A DNA stretch of 64,000 nt from Nitrococcus mobilis (lineage in GTDB: Bacteria > Pseudomonadota > Gammaproteobacteria > Nitrococcales > Nitrococcaceae), in the NCBI GenBank assembly GCA_024102725.1, contig JAGFJL010000068.1, positions 1-64,000 on the forward strand. Direction: 5' to 3'. Positions 25,111 through 36,342 of this stretch are shown here, one piece after another. Under the pieces are notes generated by a model. The model saw nothing but the letters and a program-made list of their open reading frames with translations, was not told the DNA's origin and did no database searches. Position 1 is the first letter of the stretch. Every line of letters begins with the position of its first letter. A program made the translations under genes and the position numbers.

Positions 25111-26844
25111 ATGGCTCATCGCAACACAGTCCCATGGGTTTGTTGGCGCGGCTCGAACAGTAGCGTAATTTCAACTGAAGAGCTGACACCGTTGGATGAA
25201 AACGCTTCCAAGCGAGTTCTGCTGCTGGCGCGCTCGGGCGGCAATCGGGAACAATTGGTGACTCATCTGCAACGGCGCTATGAGGTCATCGAACCGGATG
25301 AGGCGGCGCTCTCCTTGGCACCGTTCGACCTCGCCGTCGTCGAGACCACCAGTTTCTGGCAGTGGCGCCAACATCTCATGGAGGCCAAGCGGCGGGAAGA
25401 ACCCGTCTTTCTGCCCGTGATGCTTGTGCTATCGCAGCGCGATGTCAGGCACAAACTCAAAGCCTTTTGGGATGTAGTCGACGAGTTCGTCGTCGCACCG
25501 GTCAATCGTAGTGAATTTGCGGAGCGGGCGGCTATGCTGCTGCGCACCCGTCGGCTCGCACTGACTCAGCGGGCCCATCTGGCCTATTTGGTCAATCACG
25601 ATCGCGCCACGGATCTGCCCAACAAACACCTATTCATGGACCGGCTCATCAACGCGGTGCGTGATGCCGCCGTCCTCGATACGAAACTGTATATGATGGT
25701 GATCCATATCCCGTTGGCGCGCATCTTGAAATCCTTGGGACACCATGGCCTTGAGCGTGCCGCTATAGCGTGCTCGGTGCGTCTCAAGGCAGTACTCGCC
25801 GAGGAGCTTTCCCTCGCCCGGTTGACCACCGAAGAGTGGGGTCTGATCCCACGCCCGGGCACACCGCTGGATGTGGTGATCGAGCTTTGTCGCCGCATTC
25901 AGAAGCTGGCCGAGGAGCCACTCATGGTGCTCGGCGAGCACATCCACGTCTCGCCCCGTATCGGCATCGGGATCTATCCAGACGACGCCTCCAACGCGGC
26001 GAATACGCTGGATTGCGCCATAGCGGCGTTGTCGCAGACCAAAGCCGAGCAGCCGGTTTTTTATTCGCGCACCGTCCAACACCAGGCACTTCGGCACATT
26101 CGCACCGAGGCGCGTCTGCATCAGGCGCTTGATGAGGCGCAATTCGAGCTCTGGTATCAACCGCAGGTGCGCCTCAGTGATCGCCAGCAGGTAGGCGTCG
26201 AGGCACTGATACGTTGGCGGCTACCCGGCGGAGCGCTGGTCTCGCCCAAAGATTTCATGGCCGTAGCCGAGAGCACCGGACTTATCCGTGATATCGACCG
26301 CTGGGTGCTCGATCGCGCCTGCGCGGCCATGCACCGCTGGCGTAATGAACATGACGCACCAAAGCGGATATCGGTCAACGTCTCCACCGAGGACATCAAA
26401 GCGGCCGACTTTGCCGAGGTGGTGGTGCGCATTCTGGATCAGTATCAGCTCCCACCCCCCACGCTTGAGCTCGAGCTAACGGAGACCACATTATTTGAAA
26501 TAAGTGCCGATAACTTAGCCAAACTCAATACCTTGCGAGAATATGGAGTGAGTGTGGCGATCGACGATTTTGGAACCGGCTACTCTTCTTTGAGTTATCT
26601 GCATCGACTACCGATCACCACTTTGAAAATCGACAAGGCCTTTGTCGACGATGTGACCCACAATCTGACCAATCAAGCCATTACTCGCACAATCGTCTGG
26701 CTGGCGAAGAATTTCAACTTGGAAGTCGTTGCCGAGGGAATCGAAACCGTGGCACAGGCTCGCTACTTGAAATCGCTGGAAGTACACACCGGGCAAGGTT
26801 TTTTGTATGGCCACCCGGCTCCCGAAGCGCTGTTCCGCCGATGA
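25111..26844 (+). CDS. Pseudo-receiver - degenerate GGDEF - EAL cyclic-di-GMP phosphodiesterase
   Basis: 577 residues from ATG 25111 (GGTGAT upstream); the ATG at 25195-25197 would be a shorter alternative. Residues 25-150 resemble a receiver domain without the acidic pocket (VVETTSF at the acceptor site). Residues 165-320 match a GGDEF domain in which the signature is TTEEW, so no cyclase activity is expected. The EAL domain at 335-577 keeps the catalytic set: E364-A-L, the Asn of SVNVS, ELTET, IDDFGTGYSS, the Lys of LKIDKAFV and EGIET. It should hydrolyse c-di-GMP to pGpG. It is 80 bases behind the receiver-like gene and probably in the same operon as the KaiC-like ATPase. Confidence 0.92.
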   Translation: MAHRNTVPWVCWRGSNSSVISTEELTPLDENASKRVLLLARSGGNREQLVTHLQRRYEVIEPDEAALSLAPFDLAVVETTSFWQWRQHLMEAKRREEPVFLPVMLVLSQRDVRHKLKAFWDVVDEFVVAPVNRSEFAERAAMLLRTRRLALTQRAHLAYLVNHDRATDLPNKHLFMDRLINAVRDAAVLDTKLYMMVIHIPLARILKSLGHHGLERAAIACSVRLKAVLAEELSLARLTTEEWGLIPRPGTPLDVVIELCRRIQKLAEEPLMVLGEHIHVSPRIGIGIYPDDASNAANTLDCAIAALSQTKAEQPVFYSRTVQHQALRHIRTEARLHQALDEAQFELWYQPQVRLSDRQQVGVEALIRWRLPGGALVSPKDFMAVAESTGLIRDIDRWVLDRACAAMHRWRNEHDAPKRISVNVSTEDIKAADFAEVVVRILDQYQLPPPTLELELTETTLFEISADNLAKLNTLREYGVSVAIDDFGTGYSSLSYLHRLPITTLKIDKAFVDDVTHNLTNQAITRTIVWLAKNFNLEVVAEGIETVAQARYLKSLEVHTGQGFLYGHPAPEALFRR

Positions 26845-26884
26845 TGCCGCGAGTTAGGCTCACAAGGGAAAAAGATACGACGAT

Positions 26885-27400
26885 TCAGACAGGAGATAAC
26901 TCAGGCGTATAGCCACGCTTGCTCAACCAATCCTGCAGCGCAACACCGCTCCCGCATGGCCATGGGCGAAGCTGCTCCGGCGCCAGCCGACGAATCTCCG
27001 CCAGCTCGGCGCTCAGCACGGGCTCACCTTCGATAAGCACATAGTAGACCAGCAGTAGCTGATTGTTCCCGGGATTAGGGTAGGTCCCAACGAATTCGGC
27101 GATAGTGCCTTGCAGACCAAGCTCCTCCATCACCTCGCGCAACACGCCCTGCTCCGCCGTCTCAGCTGGCTCTAGGTAGCCGGCGAGCAAACCGAACTTG
27201 CCTTTGGGCCACCAGGCGTTACGTACCAGGACTATACTCTCCTCCAACTCAACGATCGCAGCCACCACGGGTACCGGATTATCCCAGAAGACGAAGCCGC
27301 ATTCCGCAACAGCGCAAGCCAGACGGGAGCGCCCGCCCAGCTCTCTACTGATGAGCTCGCGGCGGCATTTGGGGCAATATCGCCGAGAATCGGCCGTCAT
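26885..27400 (-). CDS. Nudix hydrolase with zinc ribbon, NudC-like
   Basis: 171 residues. CPKC near the start and a second Cys pair (CAVAEC) form a zinc ribbon, followed by the Nudix box GYLEPAETAEQGVLREVMEE, which keeps the GX5EX7REUXEE pattern. The arrangement resembles the C-terminal half of NADH pyrophosphatase NudC, though the typical SQPWPF motif is absent, so the substrate is uncertain (NAD(H), capped RNA or another nucleotide). It begins 9 bases after the pnp stop and is likely read with the rpsO-pnp operon; a link to RNA turnover is an inference from position. Confidence 0.88.
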   Translation of the reverse strand: MTADSRRYCPKCRRELISRELGGRSRLACAVAECGFVFWDNPVPVVAAIVELEESIVLVRNAWWPKGKFGLLAGYLEPAETAEQGVLREVMEELGLQGTIAEFVGTYPNPGNNQLLLVYYVLIEGEPVLSAELAEIRRLAPEQLRPWPCGSGVALQDWLSKRGYTPELSPV

Positions 27401-27409
27401 CGCTCGGCC

Positions 27410-29512
27410 TCAAGCATTTGCTCCCTCGTTGATCGCCTTGATGCTCAGCCGGATACGCCCTTGCCTATCCACTTCAAGAACCTTGACCCGGACCCGCTGC
27501 CCTTCGGCGAGTTCCTCGGACACACTCTCTACCCGACGATTTGAAATCTGAGAGATATGGACCAGCCCATCTCGACCCGGCAAGATATTGACGAAAGCGC
27601 CGAAATCCATCAGTTTGGTCACGCGGCCTTCATAGATGCGGCCGACTTCGACGTCTGCAGTCAGCAATTCGATGCGCCGCCGGGCTTCCTCGCCAGCCGC
27701 CTTGTCCACCGAGGCAATGGTCACTGTTCCATCGTCGACGATGTCGATCGTAGTGCCGGTCTCCTCGGTGAGTTGGCGGATCGTCGCACCTCCTTTGCCG
27801 ATCACATCACGGATTTTCTCCGGATCGATTTTCATGGTAAGCAAGCGCGGCGCATAGGCCGACATCTCCCCCCGCGGCTTGGCAATAACCGCATTCATCT
27901 TCGACAAGATGTGCAGCCTACCCTGGCGGGCCTGCTCCAAGGCCACTTCCATAATTTGGCGGGTAATTCCGTTGATTTTGATGTCCATCTGCAGGGCCGT
28001 CACACCCTGCTCGGTACCGGCCACTTTGAAGTCCATATCACCGAGATGATCCTCGTCACCCAAGATATCGGTCAGCACCGCGAACCCCGACTCCTCCTTG
28101 ATCAAACCCATAGCAATACCGGCCACCGGCGCTTTGATTGGCACGCCGGCGTCCATAAGCGCAAGGCTCGTGCCGCAGACCGTCGCCATAGAGCTGGAGC
28201 CGTTCGACTCGGTAATCTCGGAGACCACGCGGATCACATAAGGGCACTCTTCCTGGTTTGGCATTACCGCCTGTATACCGCGTTTGGCTAAGCGCCCATG
28301 GCCAATCTCACGCCGCTTGGGTACGCCCATGAAACCCGTCTCGCCAACGCTGTAAGGTGGGAAATTGTAGTGGAGCATGAAGGGCTCTTTACGCTCACCC
28401 TCAATGGCATCAATGATCTGGGCATCGCGGCCGGTACCCAAAGTGGTGACCACGATTGCTTGGGTCTCCCCACGGGTGAAAATAGCCGAACCATGGGTGC
28501 GCGGCAAAGTGGCAACCTCGATGCTGATGGGGCGTACCGTTTTGTTGTCACGGCCGTCGATACGCGGTTCGCCGCGTAGGATGCTTCCCCGTACGATTTT
28601 TTTCTCCAGTTCTTTGAAGGCATTGCCGATCTCGCGCTCACTCCAGCCTTCGGGGGCTTCCTCGCCGACCGCTAACCGGGTCATCACCTCGTCGCGTACA
28701 GCACTCACACGATCGAGGCGCTCCTGTTTTTCGGCAATACGATAGGCTTCGCCAAGCGGGCGTTCGGCGATCTCGGCGAGCGCTTGCGCGAGGCGTTCAT
28801 CCTTCGGCACCGGCGCCCAATCCCAACGCGGTTTGCCGGCCTCCTGGGCCAACTCGTTGATGGCTGCGATGACCGTTTGCATCTGCTCATGACCGAAGAG
28901 CACCGCATCCAGCATGGTTTGCTCGGACAGACAATTCGCCTCGGACTCGACCATCAAAACGGCGTCGGCCGTTCCCGCCACGACCAAATCGAGATCGGAG
29001 TTCTCCAGTTGGCTGAAAGTCGGGTTGAGAACAAACGCGCCCTTATGGTAACCGACGCGACCGGCCCCGAGGGGGCCATCGAAGGGGACCCCGGAGACCG
29101 CCAACGCAGCCGACGCCCCGATCATCGCCGGTATATCGGCATCCACTTCGTTGTTCATCGAGATGACCGTGGCGACGATCTGAACTTCGCTTGTAAAGCC
29201 ATCTGGAAAGAGCGGACGGATAGGCCGGTCGATGAGCCGTGAAACAAGCGTCTCCTTCTCCGAAGGTCGTCCCTCGCGTTTGAAGAAACCGCCCGGGATT
29301 TTGCCGGCGGCGTAGGTGCGTTCCTGATAGTTGACGGTCAACGGCAGAAAATCACGAGGCTCGCCCTGGTCTTTTTTGCCTACCACGGTAACCAGAACAA
29401 CCGTATCGGCCATATTGACCATTACTGCGCCACTGGCCTGCCGCGCGATCCGCCCCGTTTCGAGCGTTACCGTATGATCGCCATACTGAAAAGCTTTCTT
29501 GACGGGAATCAC
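27410..29512 (-). CDS. pnp: Polyribonucleotide nucleotidyltransferase (PNPase)
   Basis: 700 residues, near the usual 700-710. Two RNase PH-like halves are followed by a KH domain ([20 protein letters not shown], about 560) and an S1 domain ([19 protein letters not shown], about 620-690). It degrades RNA 3' to 5' using phosphate and is a component of the degradosome in relatives. It follows rpsO by 34 bases as in most Gammaproteobacteria. No clear terminator separates it from the Nudix gene downstream. Confidence 0.98.
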   Translation of the reverse strand: MIPVKKAFQYGDHTVTLETGRIARQASGAVMVNMADTVVLVTVVGKKDQGEPRDFLPLTVNYQERTYAAGKIPGGFFKREGRPSEKETLVSRLIDRPIRPLFPDGFTSEVQIVATVISMNNEVDADIPAMIGASAALAVSGVPFDGPLGAGRVGYHKGAFVLNPTFSQLENSDLDLVVAGTADAVLMVESEANCLSEQTMLDAVLFGHEQMQTVIAAINELAQEAGKPRWDWAPVPKDERLAQALAEIAERPLGEAYRIAEKQERLDRVSAVRDEVMTRLAVGEEAPEGWSEREIGNAFKELEKKIVRGSILRGEPRIDGRDNKTVRPISIEVATLPRTHGSAIFTRGETQAIVVTTLGTGRDAQIIDAIEGERKEPFMLHYNFPPYSVGETGFMGVPKRREIGHGRLAKRGIQAVMPNQEECPYVIRVVSEITESNGSSSMATVCGTSLALMDAGVPIKAPVAGIAMGLIKEESGFAVLTDILGDEDHLGDMDFKVAGTEQGVTALQMDIKINGITRQIMEVALEQARQGRLHILSKMNAVIAKPRGEMSAYAPRLLTMKIDPEKIRDVIGKGGATIRQLTEETGTTIDIVDDGTVTIASVDKAAGEEARRRIELLTADVEVGRIYEGRVTKLMDFGAFVNILPGRDGLVHISQISNRRVESVSEELAEGQRVRVKVLEVDRQGRIRLSIKAINEGANA

Positions 29513-29546
29513 AATCCTTTACACCTTCGATATATGTATGTTTCGC

Positions 29547-29816
29547 CTACTTCCGCAGTCCGAGCCGTTCGATGATGCGCTGGTAGCGTTCCCGCTCCTT
29601 GCGCTTGAGATAATCCAGCAGCTTGCGGCGATGGTTGACCAACTTGAGCAAGCCTCGCCTGGAATGATGATCTTGTTTGTGCACGCTGAAGTGTTCGGTG
29701 AGATGCTGGATACGCGCCGTGAGCAACGCGATCTGCACTTCCGGGGAACCCGTATCGCCCTGCGTGCGCCGGAAATCCGCGACGATTTCCTGCTTCTGCT
29801 CGGCACTAAGAGACAT
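29547..29816 (-). CDS. rpsO: Ribosomal protein S15
   Basis: 89 residues from ATG 29816, exactly the E. coli length, with AGGAG upstream; an upstream in-frame start would add eight residues unlike S15. The family pattern [13 protein letters not shown] and [20 protein letters not shown] is intact. It binds 16S rRNA in the platform of the small subunit and in relatives represses its own translation through a pseudoknot in its leader. A good promoter lies directly upstream. Confidence 0.98.
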   Translation of the reverse strand: MSLSAEQKQEIVADFRRTQGDTGSPEVQIALLTARIQHLTEHFSVHKQDHHSRRGLLKLVNHRRKLLDYLKRKERERYQRIIERLGLRK

Positions 29817-29859
29817 CGATCGCTCCTCGAATAGTTCCATTTCTTAAAATAAATGATGC

Positions 29860-29888
29860 ATTGTAGCCATGCCCCCATGGCCTCACAA
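29860..29888 (-). promoter_or_regulatory. Predicted sigma-70 promoter for rpsO-pnp
   Basis: On the minus strand TTGTGA (29888-29883), a 17-base spacer and TACAAT (29865-29860) lie between truB and rpsO, leaving a leader of about 35 bases. This matches the known habit of rpsO having its own promoter inside the long operon. Confidence 0.6.
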
Positions 29889-29937
29889 GCTAACTTACCT
29901 TTTGGAAAGGAATTTTCTCGCCTGTCCCGCACCGCTA

Positions 29938-30849
29938 TCAGGCCCCACTCACCAGCCGCTTGGGAGCGACTCGGCCGTCCTGAAGAATGACCCCCATCCC
30001 CAAAAAGTGGTCCTTGCTCGAATAGAGCCGCACCCAACCCTCGGCGGGTGCCTTGGGAACCCACACCGGCTGACCCTGCCGGACATAAAATGCGACCTCG
30101 TTCGATAAATGCAAAGCCGGCCAGTGCACCAAGGCCGACTCCATCGGCAACAGCAAGGCATCCAACGCTTCACAACCTGGTGCCGCGACGGCCTCGATGT
30201 CCTCCCAAGTGTGCATCCGTACTGCCTCGTCGTATGGCCCCAGCCCAACGCGCCGTAGCGCGGATACGTGCGCACCTGGCCCGAGGGCTTCGCCGATATC
30301 CGCTACCAGCGTGCGCACATAGGTCCCCTTCGAGCACAAAACCTCAAGATCGGCCTCGATACCCCGCACAGCGAGCAAGCGCAGCCGGTCAATTCGGATC
30401 GTACGCGGCTTACGTTCCACCTCGAGGCCTTGCCGGGCCAACTCGTACAAACGCTGCCCGCGGTGTTTGAGTGCCGAGAACATCGGCGGAATTTGCTCGA
30501 GCACGCCAGTATAGCGCGCGAGTATAGCCTGCAAAGCCGCACCATCGAGCGTGTCAACCGCTCGTTCAGCCAGCCGAGTGCCATCGGCATCGCCCGTGTC
30601 CGTCACGACTCCGAAACAGGCGGTAATGATATAATGTTTGTTGGCACCGAGGAGAAAATCGCAGACTTTGGTCGCCTCACCGAAGCAAATGGGTAACAAG
30701 CCGGTCGCCAAGGGATCCAGGCTGCCGGTGTGACCGGCTTTGCGTGCGCGATAAATGCGTTTGACCCGTTGCAGGGCGGCATTGGAGGTCATCCCCTGCG
30801 GTTTGTCAAACAACAGGATACCATTTAGGCGGCGTCCCTGACGGGTCAT
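29938..30849 (-). CDS. truB: tRNA pseudouridine-55 synthase
   Basis: 303 residues. The start region [20 protein letters not shown] and the catalytic [15 protein letters not shown] with its Asp are diagnostic, and a PUA-like C-terminal part follows. It converts U55 of the T-loop of tRNAs to pseudouridine. It lies between rbfA and rpsO in the standard order. The 142-base gap to rbfA holds no clear gene. Confidence 0.97.
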   Translation of the reverse strand: MTRQGRRLNGILLFDKPQGMTSNAALQRVKRIYRARKAGHTGSLDPLATGLLPICFGEATKVCDFLLGANKHYIITACFGVVTDTGDADGTRLAERAVDTLDGAALQAILARYTGVLEQIPPMFSALKHRGQRLYELARQGLEVERKPRTIRIDRLRLLAVRGIEADLEVLCSKGTYVRTLVADIGEALGPGAHVSALRRVGLGPYDEAVRMHTWEDIEAVAAPGCEALDALLLPMESALVHWPALHLSNEVAFYVRQGQPVWVPKAPAEGWVRLYSSKDHFLGMGVILQDGRVAPKRLVSGA

Positions 30850-30991
30850 AACTCCTCACATCGCTTAGCTGCGCAGTAACGAAATCATCCCCGTTCTGCG
30901 TCCAGCGCTCTTGGCCAACGGCGCCGATATATAAAAAACCATTGACAATCATTACAGAGGGATGCGCTGTTCCGCAGCCGACCGACAGGTG

Positions 30992-31366
30992 TCAATCCCG
31001 GTGGCGCGCCTTATCCTCAGCGACAGCCGCGTCGATCAAACGCGACACTCGGCCGCTGCGCTCGAAACTCTCATCATAATGAAACCGCAATGCCGGCACC
31101 GCGCGCAGCCGCAAACTCTGCCCCAGTAGACTACGCAGATGGCGTGCCGCACGATTGAGCGCTGCCACCGTTTGTTGCGACTCCTCGCACTGGGCGCCGA
31201 GACGAGTTACCAATACATCGGCATAGGCCATATCGCGGCTCAGCCGCACCTCGCTGACGGTTGTCAGGGCGACCCGAGGGTCGCTGAGCTCTCTGTGTAT
31301 GAGTTGAGCGAGCTCGCGCTGGATTTGTTCGCTCACCCGCCGTTTTCTGGAAAATTCCCGCGGCAT
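30992..31366 (-). CDS. rbfA: 30S ribosome-binding factor A
   Basis: 124 residues from the ATG at 31366 (MPREFSRKRRVSEQIQRELA); a start four codons earlier is possible. The KH-like pattern LSDPRVALTTVSEVRLSRD and LRLRAVPALRFHYDES is typical. It helps mature the 5' end of 16S rRNA and is needed in cold conditions in relatives. The gap of about 250 bases to infB is longer than usual and contains no recognisable gene. Confidence 0.97.
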   Translation of the reverse strand: MPREFSRKRRVSEQIQRELAQLIHRELSDPRVALTTVSEVRLSRDMAYADVLVTRLGAQCEESQQTVAALNRAARHLRSLLGQSLRLRAVPALRFHYDESFERSGRVSRLIDAAVAEDKARHRD

Positions 31367-31613
31367 GGCGCACCTCACTGCTTACCGCCCGTTTGCGGCA
31401 CTCTACCCGCCGAGAGTTCAGAGCACTATCCAGCCCCCGCACGTGAGCACTCGGCCCGTCGGTGGCGGTCGTGCTCAGCATTTCAGCAGGAACTGCGCCA
31501 AAGCTTGGTTCGCCGTACGCATCCCAACGAACCGTCTTCCCGGACCGCGCAGTCGGTACTCACACCCGGATCGATCCTCTAGCGCGGCAATTCCTCGCCG
31601 CAGCGCCTGCGGA

Positions 31614-34178
31614 CTAAAGCTCACGCTTGACTTCAATGCGCTGGTAGCACTCAATGTGATCACCGATCCTGACGTCATTGTAGTTCTTTACACCGATACC
31701 GCATTCCGTGCCGGAGCGAACCTCGTTGACGTCATCCTTGAACCGACGCAGCGACTCCAACTCGCCCTCGTAGATCACCACGTTGTTGCGCAGCACACGG
31801 ATCGGATTATGTCGCCGTACCACCCCATCGACGACCAGACAACCGGCAATCGCTCCGAGTTTGGAGGAACGGAATACATCTTTTACCTCGGCCAGGCCGA
31901 TGATCTCCTCGCGTGTCTCCGGCTCCAGCATGCCACTGATCGCGTTGCGTAGCTGTTCTATGGCATCGTAGATGACACTATAGTAGTGCAGCTCGACCTC
32001 GTTCTCCTGCGCCAGCTTGCGCGCCTGGGCATCCGCACGCACATTGAAACCGATCAACAGCGCCTCCGAGGCCAGTGTCAGGTTGACATCGGATTCGTTA
32101 ATCGCACCGACCCCGCTGGCAATCAGCTTGATCCGAACATCCTCTGTAGAGAGGTTCAACAGCGCTTGTTGAAGCGCCTCCACGCTACCCTGGACGTCGC
32201 CCTTGACAACCAGATTAACGCTCTTGGCCTCCTCCTTACCCATCTGGGCGAAAAGTTCATCCATCTTGGCAGCTTTCTGCTGGAGCCGCTTATCACGCGA
32301 CTTCGTCTTGCGGTATTCGGCCACCTCGCGGGCTTTTTTCTCGTCACTGAGGACGATCATCTCGTCGCCGGCTTCCGGCAGTCCCGACAGCCCGAGGACC
32401 ACAACCGGCATTGATGCACCGGCCTCCTTCACACGATTGCCCGCTTCGTCAAGCAACGCGCGAACGCGCCCGAACTCGGTTCCGGAGAGAACGACATCAC
32501 CGCGGTGCAACACCCCGTGACGTACCAGTACGGTGGCCACCGGCCCGCGTCCTTTGTCTAGGCTGGATTCGATCACCACGCCGGTAGCCGGGCACCCCCT
32601 AACTGCCGTCAGCTCAAGGAGTTCGGCTTGCAACAAAATTGCTTCCAGCAACTCGTCAACGGCTTGCCCGGTCTTGGCCGAGACATTGACGAACTGCGTA
32701 TCGCCGCCCCATTCTTCGGGGATTACTCCGTGTTGAGTGAGTTCCTGCTTTACGCGGTCCGGATCGGCATCCGGCTTGTCTATTTTGTTAACGGCGACGA
32801 CGATCGGTACACCGGCGGCGCGAGCGTGCTTGATCGCCTCCTCAGTCTGCGGCATGACGCCATCGTCGGCGGCGACCACCAATATGACCACATCCGTGAT
32901 CTGCGCGCCGCGTGCCCGCATAGCGGTAAAGGCCTCATGACCGGGCGTATCCAAAAACGTGATCATTCCCTGACCGGTCTGGACATGGTAGGCACCGATG
33001 TGCTGGGTAATGCCGCCGGCCTCGCCGGTGGCTACTTTGGTCCGGCGGATATAGTCCAGCAAAGACGTCTTGCCATGATCCACATGTCCCATGATGGTTA
33101 CCACCGGCGCCCGGGCAACACGCTCGCCTTCCGGCTCTGCCGTCCCGGCCAGGGCTTCATCTTCAACGGCACTTTCTTTGACGATTCTGGGCCGGTGCCC
33201 CATCTCTTCCACCAGCAACACCGCCACACTCTGATCGATGGCTTGGTTGATGGTGGCCATGATGCCCTGTTTCATCATCTCCTTAATGAGATCGGCGGCC
33301 TTGACGCTCATGCGCTGCGCTAGCTCACCTACTGTGATCATTTCAGGAACGGCAACCTCCCGCACAACGGGAGCCGTCGGCTTCTCAAAGACCTGCTGAA
33401 TCTGCTCACTGGCTGAACCTTTACGCACCCGCTTGATGCCGCCGCGCAATACAGTGGGCTTGACCTCCTCGCGCGAACGCTTTTTACCTTTGCCCTTGCC
33501 ACGCTCGGCCTTACGCGCGGCGCGCTCCTCCGCTTCGCGCTCGCGGCGCGCCTCGGCCTCCAAGCGCTTGCGCTCGCGCTCCTCCTCTTTGTCTTTCTTA
33601 ACGCGGGCGGCCTCGGCTTCCGCTGCCTCTTCGGGAGTCAATGGCCGGGCGGTCGACTCGAGCACTGCCTCATCTTGCCCTTCCACAGCTTCCTCGGCGA
33701 CCGCTTCTTGCTTGGCTTGCTGCTGAGCTTCCTCCTGCGCACGCCGATGACGTTCCTCAGCCGCACGGACCTCCGCCTCTCGCAACTCATCCTGAAGGGC
33801 ATCCTGGAGCACTCGCGCCTCGCGCTCGTGCTGCTCGGCCTGGACTACGCTGCGCTTGACATAGGTCCGGCGCTTGCGCACTTCCACGTTGACGGTCCGG
33901 GAATGGCGCACGCCGCGGCCGCGGTCGCCGGAAGAAGGCAACGTAATCTGACTATGACTCTTGCGCTTGAGCGTGATCTGGCGGGGTCCGGGACCGTCGT
34001 CCGGTTCCTTTTGACCATGGGCTTGGCGCAGATGACCCAGCAAAGCCGATTTATCCGCATCCGACATAGGCGAATCGGGCTCCCTATCCTGCAGACCGGC
34101 ATCACTGAGCTGGGCCAGGAGACGATCGACCGGGATACCGATCACCTCCGCAAATTCTCTTACCGTCGTATCCGCCAT
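31614..34178 (-). CDS. infB: Translation initiation factor IF-2
   Basis: 854 residues. An IF2 N-terminal module ([19 protein letters not shown]) is followed by a long charged, Ala/Glu/Arg-rich linker of about 200 residues, a second N-terminal module near 270, and the GTPase domain with [22 protein letters not shown] and [10 protein letters not shown]. Domains III and IV for binding initiator tRNA complete the protein. It delivers fMet-tRNA to the 30S subunit. The initiator tRNA gene sits at the head of this same gene cluster. Confidence 0.98.
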   Translation of the reverse strand: MADTTVREFAEVIGIPVDRLLAQLSDAGLQDREPDSPMSDADKSALLGHLRQAHGQKEPDDGPGPRQITLKRKSHSQITLPSSGDRGRGVRHSRTVNVEVRKRRTYVKRSVVQAEQHEREARVLQDALQDELREAEVRAAEERHRRAQEEAQQQAKQEAVAEEAVEGQDEAVLESTARPLTPEEAAEAEAARVKKDKEEERERKRLEAEARREREAEERAARKAERGKGKGKKRSREEVKPTVLRGGIKRVRKGSASEQIQQVFEKPTAPVVREVAVPEMITVGELAQRMSVKAADLIKEMMKQGIMATINQAIDQSVAVLLVEEMGHRPRIVKESAVEDEALAGTAEPEGERVARAPVVTIMGHVDHGKTSLLDYIRRTKVATGEAGGITQHIGAYHVQTGQGMITFLDTPGHEAFTAMRARGAQITDVVILVVAADDGVMPQTEEAIKHARAAGVPIVVAVNKIDKPDADPDRVKQELTQHGVIPEEWGGDTQFVNVSAKTGQAVDELLEAILLQAELLELTAVRGCPATGVVIESSLDKGRGPVATVLVRHGVLHRGDVVLSGTEFGRVRALLDEAGNRVKEAGASMPVVVLGLSGLPEAGDEMIVLSDEKKAREVAEYRKTKSRDKRLQQKAAKMDELFAQMGKEEAKSVNLVVKGDVQGSVEALQQALLNLSTEDVRIKLIASGVGAINESDVNLTLASEALLIGFNVRADAQARKLAQENEVELHYYSVIYDAIEQLRNAISGMLEPETREEIIGLAEVKDVFRSSKLGAIAGCLVVDGVVRRHNPIRVLRNNVVIYEGELESLRRFKDDVNEVRSGTECGIGVKNYNDVRIGDHIECYQRIEVKREL

Positions 34179-34286
34179 AAATTCCTAACCTCCGGTCCCC
34201 GATCGGCCACGCTTCTCACGCTGGGTCGGGACACTGTCTGCGTCGTTAGGCGAGGACCACGCACCAAACCTTCGCCCACGGCGACT

Positions 34287-35789
34287 TCAGACCGGGTCGC
34301 CCAAATCGGCGAACCACGGTTCGCGCGCCTTCATGATCAGCGCTGCGGCGCGCTGCTCGTCCATACCCTCGATCTCCATCAGCTCATCCACGGACTGATC
34401 GGCGAGGTCCTCTACTGTGACCACCCCGCGAGCGGCAAGCTGCCAGGCAAGCGTCTCGTCCATCCCTTCCAACGCCAGCAGTTCCGGAGTGGGTTTTGCG
34501 GGCACGTCTTGTTCGGCTTCGGAGAGTTCGCGAGTGAGCAGTACATCGCGGGCGCGGTTGCGCAGCATTTCCACGATGTCCTCATCGAATTCCTCGATCT
34601 CGAGAAACTCGGCAACCGGGACATAGGCGATCTCCTCCACGCTGGAGAAGCCCTCCCGTGCGAGTATCTCGGCAATCTCTTCATCCACATTCAGGCTGCT
34701 GACAAACAGTTCGATTAGCTCGTCGGCTTCAGCCTCGCTTTTGGCTTGCGCCTCCTCGGAGGTCATTACGTTGAGCTCCCAGCCGGTCAGCTCACTCGCT
34801 AGCCGTACATTTTGCCCACCACGGCCGATCGCCTGCGAGAGCTGCTCCTGCGAGACCGCGATGTCCATGCTGTGACGGTCCTCATCGACGATGATCGATT
34901 CCACCTCCGCCGGGGCCATGGCGTTGATTACATACTGCGCCGGATTCTCGTCCCAGAGAATGATATCGATACGCTCCCCGGCCAGCTCATTGGAAACAGC
35001 CTGCACCCGCGAGCCGCGCATTCCCACGCAAGCTCCGACTGGATCGATCCGAGCGTCCAGGGCACGCACGGCGATTTTCGCCCGCTGACCCGGATCTCGA
35101 GCCGCTCCCATGAGTTGCAGCAACTCCTGGCCGACCTCCGGTACTTCCAGCTTGAACAGTTCTATCAAAAACTCCGGTGCCGTCCGGCTGACGACCAGCT
35201 GCGGGCCGCGGGCTTCACTGCATATCTCCCGGAGCCAGCCACGCAGCCGGTCACCCGGGCGCACCGCCTCCCGAGGAATCATTTCCTCGCGCGCGATGAA
35301 CGCCTCGGCGTTCCCCCCCAGATCCAGATATACATGCCCGCGTTCGACCCGCTTGACGATACCCGTCATGAGTTCCCCCTGACGGTCCTTGTAAGCCGCG
35401 ATCACTTTGGCCCGCTCGGCTTCACGCACCTTTTGCACGATGACTTGTTTTGCCGCCTGAGCGGCAATTCGACCGAACTCGACGGACTCCATGGGCTGCT
35501 CGATATATTGGCCTGCCTCGATGGCCGGCTCTTGCGCGCGAGCCTCGGCAAGCGCCATTTCTCGCTCTGGCGCTTGCACCGATTCTGCGTCATCCACCAC
35601 TAACCAACGCCGGAAGGTTTCATATTCGCCTGTGGTTCGGTTCACCGTCACACGCGCGTCGATATCCCCCGGATGGCGTTTGCGTGTCGCCGAGGCGAGC
35701 GCCGCCTCGACGGCCTCGAAGATGACTTCTTTACTGACGCCTTTCTCGTTGGAGATGGCGTCAACAACCAACAGAACCTCTTTGCTCAT
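34287..35789 (-). CDS. nusA: Transcription termination/antitermination factor NusA
   Basis: 500 residues: N-terminal RNA-polymerase-binding domain, S1 domain ([20 protein letters not shown], about 140), two KH domains ([21 protein letters not shown] and [19 protein letters not shown]) and two acidic helix-hairpin-helix repeats at the end ([35 protein letters not shown]). It modulates pausing and termination, so it may act on the terminators found upstream in its own operon. 27 bases separate it from rimP. Confidence 0.98.
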   Translation of the reverse strand: MSKEVLLVVDAISNEKGVSKEVIFEAVEAALASATRKRHPGDIDARVTVNRTTGEYETFRRWLVVDDAESVQAPEREMALAEARAQEPAIEAGQYIEQPMESVEFGRIAAQAAKQVIVQKVREAERAKVIAAYKDRQGELMTGIVKRVERGHVYLDLGGNAEAFIAREEMIPREAVRPGDRLRGWLREICSEARGPQLVVSRTAPEFLIELFKLEVPEVGQELLQLMGAARDPGQRAKIAVRALDARIDPVGACVGMRGSRVQAVSNELAGERIDIILWDENPAQYVINAMAPAEVESIIVDEDRHSMDIAVSQEQLSQAIGRGGQNVRLASELTGWELNVMTSEEAQAKSEAEADELIELFVSSLNVDEEIAEILAREGFSSVEEIAYVPVAEFLEIEEFDEDIVEMLRNRARDVLLTRELSEAEQDVPAKPTPELLALEGMDETLAWQLAARGVVTVEDLADQSVDELMEIEGMDEQRAAALIMKAREPWFADLGDPV

Positions 35790-35816
35790 GTTCGCATCTC
35801 CAGCCTCGCAGGCGTA

Positions 35817-36269
35817 TCACGCTTCCAGCTCTAGATTAGCCTTATCCACCCGGTTTAGCGGCACGCTGATTTCGATCCCGTTTTCAACGACGATGACACA
35901 ATCCGCGCGCAGGCCACGCAAAATCCCATGAATTCTGCGCCGCCCGTCCAAGGTACCTTGAATACGTATATGGACCAGCTCTCCGGCAAAGCGCTCGTAG
36001 TCCGAAGCCTTGAAAATGGGACGCCTCAGTCCCGGCGAAGACACCTCTAGGATATAGCGACCGCTGAGCGGATCCTCCACGTCGAGAACCCCGCTGACCT
36101 GATTACTGACCAGCGCGCAATCCTCGACACTGACACCGTCTGCCTTGTCGATGTATATTCGCAGCAGCGCCTGACGTTTATTGGGACGGTATTCGATGCC
36201 AACGAGTTCATAGCCCATGGCCACGACCACCGGTTCCACCACCTTTGTCAATGTGTCGAGCACCGTCAT
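35817..36269 (-). CDS. rimP: Ribosome maturation factor RimP
   Basis: 150 residues from the ATG at 36269 (MTVLDTLTKVVEPVVVAMGYELVGIEY). The family pattern LRIYIDKADGVSVEDCALVS and the LEVSSPGLRRP motif are present. It is required for 30S subunit assembly. No good ribosome site precedes the ATG; instead an intrinsic terminator ends about 12 bases upstream, so translation may depend on read-through transcripts. Confidence 0.96.
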   Translation of the reverse strand: MTVLDTLTKVVEPVVVAMGYELVGIEYRPNKRQALLRIYIDKADGVSVEDCALVSNQVSGVLDVEDPLSGRYILEVSSPGLRRPIFKASDYERFAGELVHIRIQGTLDGRRRIHGILRGLRADCVIVVENGIEISVPLNRVDKANLELEA

Positions 36270-36280
36270 CGGTTTCAAAA

Positions 36281-36304
36281 ACAAAAAATGGGCCTAAGGC
36301 CCAT
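36281..36304 (-). terminator. Intrinsic terminator just upstream of rimP
   Basis: On the minus strand ATGGGCC-TTA-GGCCCAT (36304-36288) is followed by a T-rich run. Read-through past it is needed to express rimP and the rest of the operon, so it may act as an attenuator after the tRNA gene. Confidence 0.7.
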
Positions 36305-36342
36305 ATACCGCAACCCACGGCTCCCCTGGGGAAGCCAATTAC

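Noticed and set aside
31367-31613. Possible extra gene in the long gap between infB and rbfA
   Set aside because: A DUF503-type gene is often found here, but none of the frames shows its pattern; nothing convincing seen.
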